A stretch of 12,714 nt of DNA, from NCBI GenBank assembly GCA_036939355.1, contig JALLAP010001330.1, positions 1-12,714 on the forward strand. The letters are read 5' to 3'. This document shows positions 1 through 8,023 of this stretch, one piece after another. Within the stretch, counting starts at the first letter, position 1; every line of letters begins with the position of its first letter. This stretch comes from Thalassiosira profunda. Its lineage: Eukaryota > Bacillariophyta > Thalassiosirophyceae > Thalassiosirales > Thalassiosiraceae. The position numbers and the translations under genes are program-made. The notes below the pieces were generated by a model, which was not told the DNA's origin, made no database searches, and worked only from the letters and a program-made list of their open reading frames with translations.

Positions 1-264
1 TTTCACGCGCTGCGTCGTCTCGTTTCATTCGCTTCGCCTTGGGGAGCGCGAGCTCTGTTGCATTCGTTGGCTGTGCAGAACTGCCGCTCTTGCTACGCTT
101 GGCTTTTGTGCCAGTGTTCGCGGCCGCTTTGGGTTTGGACTGAGATTGACTGGGGATGCTTTGGTGTCGCTCTTTGCGAGGTATCGGCACCTGAACGTTT
201 GATGCGGAATCTTTGCCCCACTCGTCATACGATGCCTTCCTATTTCTGAAGTGCCAGTCTATTG
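1..264 (-). other. Exon 9: linker motif and basic tail, open to the window edge
   Basis: Using the CTTTAG acceptor at 265 keeps phase 1 and yields IDWHFRNRKASYDEWGKDS, which matches the H-F-x-x-R-N…W linker that opens exons 2-7. The later CAG at about 242-244 would create an immediate stop, so TTTAG is preferred. The frame then stays open to base 1 with a Ser/Lys/Pro-rich basic run (PRKERHQS, TKAKRSKSG, PKAKRMKRDD). That composition suggests nuclear localisation signals or DNA contact. The end of the gene, and whether further modules follow, lies outside the window. Confidence 0.8.
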
Positions 265-3200
265 CTAAAGAAGCGAAACGGGGGGCAAGGCGTGAGCTTG
301 TGAGTAAAAAGATGACAGTAGCATACACCACTAACGTACTCTTCAGCGCTCCCTCGTCATCTGCCTCTTCATAAATGCTCTTGTACTTTGGCAGTTTGAA
401 GATTCTGCCTCCCCGCTTCTTCAGCGTTCGAAGCACTTCATTCGTAATGCCATCGTCTACGTTCGTCGCGTACCCCATTTCCTTAAAGTGCGCAAACATT
501 AACGCCTTGTACCCAGGGTCTTTCTTGAAGTTGAGATAAACATCGTTGGAGTTCCTGTAAGTAAAAGAAGGTAAGAATTGTGAATGGCTGAAATCGAAGA
601 GAACACGAAGCGTCTTGTACGTCAAACCGCTGCTCACCCAGCTGCAGCTCCTGTTTCAGCACGCTTCACTTCCTCTGACGAGAGTCGTTTCGCCCGTTTC
701 TTTGAAGAGGTTGCAGCTCTATTCTTGCTTGCCGATGGATCAGCGCCAGCTCCTTTACCCTCCCTCGCAGACCTCTTTTCTTTCTTCCCAGTATTTGCGC
801 TCTCCCCGTCCAGGTATCGCCTCGCCTCGGCCATGCTCCGGAATTGCTTACCCTCAGGGCTGAAGTAGAATTTATCCGCCTTGGTGCCGCCGTCCTTGAC
901 ATTCTTCCTTGCGATCTTCTTTATCGTCCAGCCAACGCCAAGATCCTCGCAAGGCTCAGCACCAACCGGCGACAGTCCCTTTGGGGCCCCCCTACTGTAT
1001 TTCTTCGGAGATGCTGCAGCTGCGATCTTCTTCGAGGGCTGAGCAGAGCCATTAGAGGTTGGGCTTTTGAGTGCATCTGCTTGAGAAGGCAGGACGACGG
1101 GGGGCGACTTCGGCCCCTTGCGGACCCAAGTTCCATCGTGCTCCCCTAGCAAACGTTCTCGCATCTCAGGTTGGAGTTCCATAATTATGGAAGCGAGCTG
1201 TTCGCACTCCTCGACTGTTCTTTCAGGCAGGAATTCGTTGACCACGAACTCCCAGCTGCCCCACCCATGAGCAGTGCATCCCTGCTCGAACGCTCGGATT
1301 TCATTGGGAGAAAATGGTTTGCTATCGTTGGCGCCCTTCCTCCCCTTCTTGGAATAGGCTCTCCATCGCCTCGCCAGCTCCTCCCGCACCAGCATGTCCT
1401 GGCCTTGTGCATCCATGAAACTTTGGGGCTTTTGCCTCTTTCTCCCGGGCCTCGAACCAAAATGTAGCATGTCGTCGTCGTCGTCAAGAAGGGAGACCAC
1501 CTCAGTCGGCAACTTCTTGGTGGAATCTACTGCTGGAGCAAAAGAGGCTGGAGTCTTTTCATTGTCGCCATACCATTGGTCAGAGCATTGGTTCCTACGC
1601 CCCATGTGCCCCCTTATTGCTGAGGAGCAGATTAAATGACGGATGTTAGAGATTGTGAGGATATCCGAAGAAAGGAATGAATGAACCACGTACCTGTCAG
1701 AGCTGCCGCTTCGTCCACTTCTTCGTAAGAATTGTGGTGAGGCACCACTTTGAAGAATCTACCACCCCTATTTTTCAACGCCTGCAAGACTTCATTCACG
1801 GCGCTCTCGTCCACTTTCGACCCGAGCCCCAGCTTCTTGTACTGCGCAAACATGAGGGCCTTGTACTCGGGATCTTTGTTGACGTTGAGAAAGACATCAT
1901 TTGGTTTGTAGTCTGAGTTCTGCTCAGTGGCATTCGGATCGTGCCAATGCTGACGTGATGTATTCCTCTGTTGAAAATGTCCTCGTATTGCTGAGGAGCA
2001 GATGAAGAGCGCATTTGTTAGAGAGTGACGATCTGGTCAAATAAATGGAAGAGATGAACCGCGTACTCTTCAAAGCTGCGGCTTCGTTTGCCTCTTCGTA
2101 AGCGGTGCTGCTATGAGGTATCAATTTGAAGAATCTGCCTCCTCTCGCCTTCAACGCTTGAAACACGTCATTCACAACGTTCTCTTCTGGTGCTTTCGAC
2201 CCGAGCCCCAACTTCTTGAATTGTGCAAACATCAACGCCTTGTACTCGGGATCTTTCTTCATGTTCAGAAAGATATCATCTGGCTGGTACTCGATGGGAT
2301 CAAGCCAGTCTTTAGAGGTCGCGTTCCTGCGTTTCATGTGGCTTCTCATTACTGAAGCGAGAGATAGATATGGGATTGATTCGATGAAAAGCAGAGCAAT
2401 AAGACAAGACAACTCACTCTCCAAAGCCGCCTCATCTCCAACCTCGTCATGGATATCATGGCTGGCGTGAGCGACCTTGAAGATTCTGCCTCCTCTTTTC
2501 TTCAATGCCTGAAGCACTTCCTGCACCCTACTCTCGTCTGAATCATTGCCACGCCCCATTTCCTTGAAATGCGCATACATCAAGGTCTTGTATTCGGGAT
2601 CTTTTGTCACGTTCAGAAAAACATCCTTCTCGCTGTATTTGGCGGCGGTATTTGGATCATACCACTCTTCAGACGTTCGATTCCTGTATTGCATGTGCTT
2701 TTTGATTACTGGGAGAAGGAAATATGTAAGAGGGGCATTCAGGTGGGTCAAGAAGTCGATAGATCACTCACTCTCCAAAGCCGCCTCATCCCCGATTTCG
2801 TCATGGATATCATGGCTGGCGTGTGTGACCCTGAAGAATCTACCTCCCCTTTTCTTCAAGGCTTGAAACACTTCATTCACCACTCTCTCGTCTGGTACTC
2901 TCTGCCCCGGCCCCAGCTTCTTGAATTGTTCGAACATCAATGCCTTGTAACCAGGATCTTTGTTCAAGTTGAGAAAGACATCGTTTGCGCTGTACTCGAT
3001 CTCATCCCGATCTTCTGGCGACGGAGCGCCATTCCACCTAGAAATCGACCCATCCCTACGTCTGATATGATCTCTCATTGCTTCGTTGGGTGAGATGAAG
3101 TGGAGAAGATCACAAGCATTGTGAGTTACTAGGACACAAACAGTATACAATAAAAGGATTCGTTGCTCACCCTGTATTGCAATGTCATCGTCTACTTCCT

Positions 3201-4733
3201 GAAATTCTGATCTTTGATGCATCTGTCGAAAGAATCTGCCCCCACTAGCCTTGAACTGGTGAAACACTTCAGTCAGAGCTTCCTCGGGCACATTGTTTCC
3301 GGGCCCCAGTTGCTGGAACGTGGCGTGCATCGTGGCCTTGTAGGTAGGGTTGTGAAGCGAGAGAAAGACATCATTCGTTGTACTTTCGATGGGCTGGCCC
3401 GACTTGTCTACGGTCGTGACGAAAGATGCTGAGTTCTGCTCAGTGGCATTTGGATCGTGCCAATGTCGACGTAGTGAATTTCTCGATCGGAAATGGTACC
3501 GTATTACTGGAGTAAAGAAAGAGCAGCCAATGCATTGTGAGGTTGTGAGGATACCACGAACGATAGAAAGGTGAACCGCTCACCCTTCAAAGCTGCTGCA
3601 TCATCTGCCTCTTCAAAAGGAGCGCCGCCACGCGGCTGGCGGAAGATTCGGCCTCTCGTCTTCAACTCGTCGAACACTTCATTCACAACGCTCTCGTCTA
3701 CTTTCGAACCGAGGCCCAGCTTCTTGAATTGCGCAAACATGATACCTCTGTACCCAGAATCTTTCTTGACGTTGAGATAGACATCTTTTCCTGAGTGCTC
3801 CTCTGCGAGGCCAACAGATGATGGGGCGTCGTTCTCGTCACGTTTCGTGGCGTGGTTGCGAGCATCGTCCGGTGGCAGCGCAGTCGATGCAGGTTTGAGA
3901 CTGGCAGCCGGGTCGCTCTCCTTAACTGCTCCTTCCTTTTGGTAAGCAGAAGAGTATTCGACCCAATCAAATGTCTTCTTCTGTGAGGGCACCACTGTCC
4001 CACGCAAAGCAGCAGCACTTCCCACCTCTGCTGAGTCTTTTGCTGCATTCTGTCCATCCCCGGAAGATTTGTTTGAGGAGGACGCAGCCACGCCATTCAT
4101 TTGCGAGTCCACGTCCCCACTGTGATTCAGCTTCCCTTCTCCCACTTCCGCAGACTGGTCTTCATCAGCGGCTGAATCGCCTTCCAGTTTCACCAATGTC
4201 TTCCCGCGTGGAGGCAGTTTGGCGGGTACCTCAGATACCGTCGTCGACTCGAGATTTGAAGTTGCGTCCTCCATTGGTGCCGTATCATATGAATCTGGCG
4301 CGCCATTCACTTGAGATGCTTCGCCTCCAGTGTGGTCAGCTCTTGTTTCTCCCCGCTCTGGGTCTCCTTTGAGAGGCAGCGCCATCGCTCCTGCACCAGA
4401 AATTGACTGTGTCTCAGCAGCTCCTGGATCATCCCTTAGCTCCGTTGGTTTCGTCTCCGGGCGCAGGGGCATATCGCAAGGCATCCCGCCATCAGTGGAC
4501 GCACTGTTCGACGTTCCCCCAGAGGTAACAGCTGGACAATTCCCACTCTCCCCCGCCAATGATTTCTGCCCAACATGGTCCATCTTTGGGGATGAGGGCG
4601 ATGCCCCCGGTTCGTCCAGCTTTCCGGGGGTATTCTCCCCCGGCCCGATGCCATTCGTGGCGACCGGCTGCCCACCGTCGGGAATTTCCCCTGACGAGGA
4701 ATCCTCGCTGCCGTACCCGTTCAATAGATCCAT
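1..4733 (-). CDS. Multi-exon nuclear-type protein: seven DUF6824-like modules plus SANT and MBD-like domains (3' end beyond window)
   Basis: Exons (minus strand): 4733-3584, 3506-3171, 3080-2772, 2708-2418, 2351-2067, 1990-1694, 1619-638, 554-340, 264-<1. Every junction is GT-AG and keeps the frame; introns are 63-90 nt. About 1376 residues lie in the window. The start is the first in-frame ATG (MDLLNGYGSEDS); the open frame extending upstream has no ATG. Residues 1-315 are acidic, Ser/Gly/Pro-rich and probably disordered. Seven modules follow, with the pattern DVFLN-x-KDPGYKALMF-x-QFKKLG, then VNEVFQALKKRGGRFF, then EE-[VA]-D-x-AAL. Linkers carry H-[FMI]-x-x-R-[ND] and a Trp. SANT (about 990-1045) and MBD-like (about 1115-1160) domains sit before module 7. 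The tail is Lys/Arg-rich (PKAKRMKRDD). A nuclear chromatin role is inferred from SANT and MBD. The DUF6824 link rests on spacing of the N-D-V, GGRF and E-V-D blocks; the usual GRG is missing. No single known family covers the whole protein. Confidence 0.85.
340..554 (-). other. Exon 8: seventh module, entered through a phase-2 intron
   Basis: This exon lacks its own ATG start and is easily missed. After the acceptor at 555 (CTTACAG) it reads NSNDVYLNFKKDPGYKA, continues through EVLRTLKKRGGRIFKL, and ends EEADDEGALKS at a GTACGT donor. The preceding donor (GTGAGC, 637) joins it to the end of exon 7 in frame as AAAG-NSNDVYL. The entering intron (637-555, 83 nt) is phase 2, unlike all other introns of the gene. 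The exit intron (339-265, 75 nt) is phase 1 again. Confidence 0.85.
805..951 (-). other. Methyl-CpG-binding (MBD)-like domain inside exon 7
   Basis: Residues about 1115-1160 read GVGWTIKKIARKN, then TKADKFYFSPEGKQFRSMAE and ARRYLDG. The order G-W-x-[KR], basic loop, D-x-[YF]-[YF]-x-x-P-x-G-K-x-[FL]-R-S, then R-Y-L is the hallmark of the MBD fold (Pfam family MBD), including the F-Y-x-S-P-E-G-K strand pair and the RS pair of the DNA-contact surface. Known MBDs read methylated CpG, but many lineages have MBD-like domains without that selectivity, so methyl binding is not shown here. Long Lys/Ser-rich stretches flank it. Confidence 0.75.
1147..1320 (-). other. SANT/Myb-like domain inside exon 7
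   Basis: Residues about 990-1045 of the predicted protein begin KPFSPNEIRAFEQGC and continue AHGWGSWEFVVNEF, then ERTVEECEQLA. This fits the Myb/SANT plan of acidic helix 1, a G-x-G/W-x-x-[IV] turn, and an R-T-x-x-[QE]-C recognition helix. The central Trp of GSW is kept, while the usual first Trp is replaced by Phe. SANT domains typically bind histone tails or DNA in chromatin complexes. The assignment is by motif recognition only, and a diverged single Myb repeat is the main alternative. Confidence 0.7.
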
Positions 4734-5721
4734 TTTACGATGGGGCGCTAGGTGGTCTATGTGGATTTGCAATAAAATAATGCAAAGGAGGGCATAAACA
4801 TAAAGTGTGAGGTGCCAGTAGGATAAATGCAGTGGTATTTCCCCATCGATGGATGCAAATCGCTCCAGAGCATCAAGGCCTTGCAGCTCCCTCCACTCAC
4901 GTTGTTTCTTCACTGCAACTCCGAGGCAGATGCTCCAAGACAGCCTCTTCCTCCCCACGCCTGCCGTGGCCGGACCAGAGGACAGCGCGGCGTGGGCGAC
5001 GCAAGATTCAGAGCAGCAGCAGAAGTCGCCACCACCACACTCAGAGCTACGCTTTCTGACGGGGGTCTACAAATAATAGTCGACGGCGCTTGTGGTTCCT
5101 GCAGCTGAAGGAAATGACACGGCGACGCAACGAGTGGATATGAATGTTAGCCAGAAATATAACAGAGAGCGAGCATTCTCCCCCGAATGGAATTGCAGGC
5201 CGGGCACCGGCGGGCATATTACCTCACAATCGGCGCATGCGCCACGCCCTTGATGTCAGCTGGTGCCTGTCCTCTCTCCGCCTCCGCCGACGAGACACAT
5301 GAAACACTCACCGCCCTCACTTGCAATACCCCGTGGCTTCCCCACGCGCACCTCCGATGACGGGCGACCAGAGGACGTAGGCGAGGGTGTTCCTGGGCAA
5401 CGAGGGAGCAACTGGGGGCGGATGCGCCGAATCCGAGACCGAGCGAGAGCCTCTCTCTAGCAGGTACATACGACTAGATCTGGGAAAAGGCGGGGGATGC
5501 TCCCCGAAAGCCCGCTTTTAGCAATTCTTTGCTCTCGTAGATATATGTTGTAAAAACGCTGTTTGGGGGGCTAAAAAGATACTTCGTCGGGTATTGCCCG
5601 CCAAAAATCCAGGGAGGAGCGCAGCGCGAGAGGAAAGGAGGCAGAAGTGTTGTGGCAACCCAAACACGGACAAGACATCCAATGCATTGGCGCCGGTGAA
5701 GCATTGATGCCCCTGAGAAGG
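4734..5721. other. Intergenic: promoter/leader of the modular gene and 3' flank of the NRAMP gene
   Basis: No open frame here has convincing protein character. The first 100 bases next to the ATG at 4733 are AT-rich and probably hold the minus-strand leader or core promoter. The middle (about 4900-5450) is GC-rich with short CGG/CCG-type runs. The stretch 5500-5640 differs in texture (AT-rich, then a purine-rich GCGCAGCGCGAGAGG-like segment). It could be a piece of a dispersed repeat, but no terminal repeats or target duplications are visible. Confidence 0.5.
4766..4786 (-). promoter_or_regulatory. AT-rich element with inverted arms upstream of the modular gene
   Basis: Six-base arms TTTGCA (4766-4771) and TGCAAA (4781-4786) flank an all-A/T core of nine bases, about 35-50 bases upstream of the ATG at 4733. 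This is the most AT-rich spot in an otherwise GC-rich flank. It could serve as a TATA-like core element or a protein-binding palindrome. The position fits a short leader. There is no direct proof. Confidence 0.35.
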
Positions 5722-7480
5722 TTAGGTCAGTTCTATAGAATACTCAGATTCTGTTGATAACGCCATCTCTTCCTCTTGCTCCATCTTATCTTCGTCGCTC
5801 GTGGGAGAAATCAGCTCGTGGCCCGCGCCTCCGACGGGTCCAAATAATGTGGAGAAGTTCCACCACGCGTACCACAGTTGTAAACAACATTGAAGTAGTA
5901 TCAAGAGCACCTTTTCGACCGACATGGGCATATCGGGCGTGACCTCTCCAAAGAAGCCACCTCCCTTCATCGATATCGTCATCGCGTTGACCATCCAAAC
6001 GATTATTGCGAATGTGTACAATACAACCTTTTCCAGCCCCTTGCTGGCGTTTCCTTCTCCCATGACGCTTTCGCTGCAATTGTATTTGACCAGCGGAGTG
6101 AATGCAAACGGCAGCAGCAGGCCTAGAAGCGCATTCACGACGTTGACCAATTGATTCAGTTTGTCCGGAAACATGATGGATACGAACACGCCCGGTGCGA
6201 TCGCCACCAGCCGCGTGATGATGGATCTCAGCCACAGGGGCGCCTGTATTTGGAGAAAGCCGTCCATAACATACTGGCCCGTGTAGGTTGTTGTAATCGC
6301 TCCCGATTGCCCCGCCGCAAGCAGCGCGATCGCCCAGAGCAGGCAGCCACCCGGCAGCGATTGGAAGTATTCGCAGAAATCCGTAAGACCAACAGCACTC
6401 GCATTTTCGCTTCCGTAGACGCTTTCCGCTGCGATTGCCACGACGGCCAGGTTCACAAAAAATGTCACAATGATCGGCATAATGGGCTCGATCGAGCACC
6501 ATTTCACAGCCTGTTTGATGACTTCCGGCGATTTCTTTATGTGGTGTGTTCGGCTTTGCACAGCCGCGGTATGAAGATACAGGTTGTGGGGCATCACCAC
6601 AGATCCCTAATCGTTTCATTTTTGTTGACCCAAGAGTCCAGAATGTTGGCATGAGTGGCATACAATCGCAGAAAGAGGGAGCACAACACATCTTCTGTTG
6701 ACGCACCAAAATCCCCGCAAGGGCGAAGATATCGCTCTTCGTCGTGTCGACAAACCCAACCGCCCACCCCTTTATCAGCGCGGACGTGTCGGGACCGACG
6801 AACGACATCTCTGCCCACAGCGCAATCGACATGATTGCCACGAAGATGCATATGGCAATCTCCAGCAGCCGAATGCCGCAGGACAGCGACGCGAGAAAAA
6901 CCATCGTCGTTAACAGGCTCGCGATGACGCCCACGTAGTACGGCCACCCGAAGAAGTAGTTGACGGCACTGCATAGCACGTGAGCAAAATTATGTGAACG
7001 AAGGAGAACAAACGAAATGAATGGCAGCATGCACAAGTCATGCACTCACATTGCAAATCCGATGACAGTGGGCAGATCCGTTATTATCGTCGAGAACTCC
7101 GCAATCGCCCAATTGAAGTACCTCGATCTCTTCGAGGGGTGCGCCTCCGCCTGCACCTGCGACAGCGTCCTTTTGGCATAGAACGCCAGCCTAACGCACA
7201 AGATCTGCACGTATATCGAAAGAATGCCCGTCCACCACAGCGCGAACAAAAGGGAATACCGACTCGTCGCCCCCGCCTGAATGTCCGCCTGGTAATTGCC
7301 GGGGTCGACGTAGGCGATGGAGACGAACCACCCCGGGCCGCTGAAGTGGAGGAAGTCCCTCCACCAGCTCCCGGACGGCTCCCAGAGGGGCGGGGCGTCG
7401 TCGCCGTCTTCCGTTTCTTCTTCCTCCGCCGCCGTCCCGTTCACCAGCCGGTGCGCGTTCAGCTCGTCCACGTCCTGCAT
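5722..7480 (-). CDS. NRAMP (SLC11) family divalent metal transporter
   Basis: Exons (minus strand): 7480-7050, 6968-6707, 6606-5722. Introns of 81 nt (phase 2) and 100 nt (phase 0) restore a 525-residue protein, normal for the family. TM1 carries YVDPGN (residues 58-62). TM6, rebuilt across the second splice as LGSVVMPHNLYLH, carries MPHN (236-239). In NRAMPs these Asp, Asn and Met residues bind Mn2+, Fe2+ or similar ions, which move with protons. GQSGAITTTYTGQYVMDGF and a later LPFAFTPL also match conserved helices. The protein should import metal at the plasma membrane or release it from a vacuole; which one cannot be read from sequence. The start is the first in-frame ATG (MQDVDELNAHRL). 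The N-terminal tail is acidic and the C-terminus is Glu/Ser-rich. The promoter is shared with the divergent MYND gene. Confidence 0.93.
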
Positions 7481-8023
7481 GATTGTGCGCCGGTGAAGCC
7501 GCCGGGCGGGAGCGTGTGGCGGCGCGTGAAGCAAGCTCGGCGGATTGGCGGCCGCGGCAGCGGCGGGCGTTGGCAACCGTTAGGTATGTTTGACGTGGAC
7601 GTTGGACGTTGGATTTGTATCGTAGCGTGGGGTGGGGCGAGCGAGGTGGGAGTGGGCGGGAGGTGGAGGTGGGTGGCGGGTGTCTGCAACGTGACGTCCT
7701 CACGTGACCCTTGGGTTGGGTGCACCTACCTGCCCGCCCGCCTACCTGTGCACCATGCAGCAGGACTCAGGACGCTGACCCTGACGCCTGCGGAAGGGTC
7801 CGACGTTACGACGTTGTCCCTCACTCAAAGCGGGGGCTGTGGCTGTGACGGCTGCGGTGGCGGTGAATAATTGCACGGGCTCTGGGCGCGGGCGATCCGT
7901 ATCTTTTGCAAATAATCTGCACTGAGCTCTCGGTGCAGGTCAGGACGGCCGTGCGCAACAGTGCATTCGCCATACCCCCTCCTCTGCTGACGGACTCGGG
8001 TGAAGTGCATTACTTATTTGGCA
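7481..8023. promoter_or_regulatory. Divergent intergenic region between NRAMP and MYND genes
   Basis: The 543 bases between the two ATGs are the only space for both promoters and leaders. Apparent open frames across it give Pro/Arg/His-rich low-complexity peptides with no coding character. Visible structure: a cluster of ACGT cores, a palindromic GGTGCACC (7719-7726) echoed by GTGCACC (7748-7754), and two copies of CCTACCTG around 7725-7748. No TATA box is evident in either direction. Confidence 0.6.
7591..7815. promoter_or_regulatory. Cluster of seven ACGT-core (bZIP/bHLH-type) sites
   Basis: ACGT cores begin at 7593, 7599, 7606, 7694, 7702, 7803 and 7811. The first three form a near-tandem TGACGTG-GACGTTG-GACGTT array. 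The middle pair is TGACGTCC (7692-7699) next to the perfect palindrome TCACGTGA (7700-7707). ACGT is palindromic, so a random stretch this long would hold about one. TGACGT-type sites are classic bZIP targets and CACGTG is a classic bHLH/bZIP target. In diatoms, TGACGT-type elements are known in CO2/cAMP-responsive promoters. Which factor acts here is unknown. Confidence 0.55.

Larger units (their letters stand above)
340..3792 (-). repeat. Seven tandem copies of an exon-encoded module (DUF6824-like)
   Basis: Approximate copies, in gene order: 3792-3584, 3400-3171, 2990-2772, 2630-2418, 2280-2067, 1905-1694 and 550-340. Exons 2-6 each hold one linker plus one module, and their lengths (336, 309, 291, 285, 297 nt) are all multiples of three. 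All their introns split a codon after its first base (phase 1), so each exon is a symmetric cassette. Copy 1 is at the end of the first exon and has lost one Gly of the GGRF block (TRGRIF). Copy 2 is the most divergent (SLHNPTYKATMHATF). Copies 3 and 4 share an almost identical end (HASHDIHDE). The function of the module is unknown. Confidence 0.9.

Noticed and set aside
634..1689. Stand-alone 351-codon minus-strand gene starting MVHSFLSSD
   Set aside because: Its first residues are intron translation. The CTCCTCAG acceptor at 1620 and the upstream donor at 1693 join the frame to the preceding module exon, and GTGAGC at 637 precedes its apparent stop.
1924..2751. 275-codon single ORF covering two modules
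   Set aside because: The frame only happens to stay open through an intron (2417-2352); alignment to other modules shows clear exon borders.
4734..4958. N-terminal extension of the modular gene (MGRKRLSW…)
   Set aside because: The upstream frame has only a GTG at its start; the first ATG is at 4733, and the extension is not conserved-looking.
5786..7045. 419-codon minus-strand ORF overlapping the NRAMP gene
   Set aside because: Mostly an out-of-frame shadow; the NRAMP motifs are in spliced exons of the neighbouring frame.
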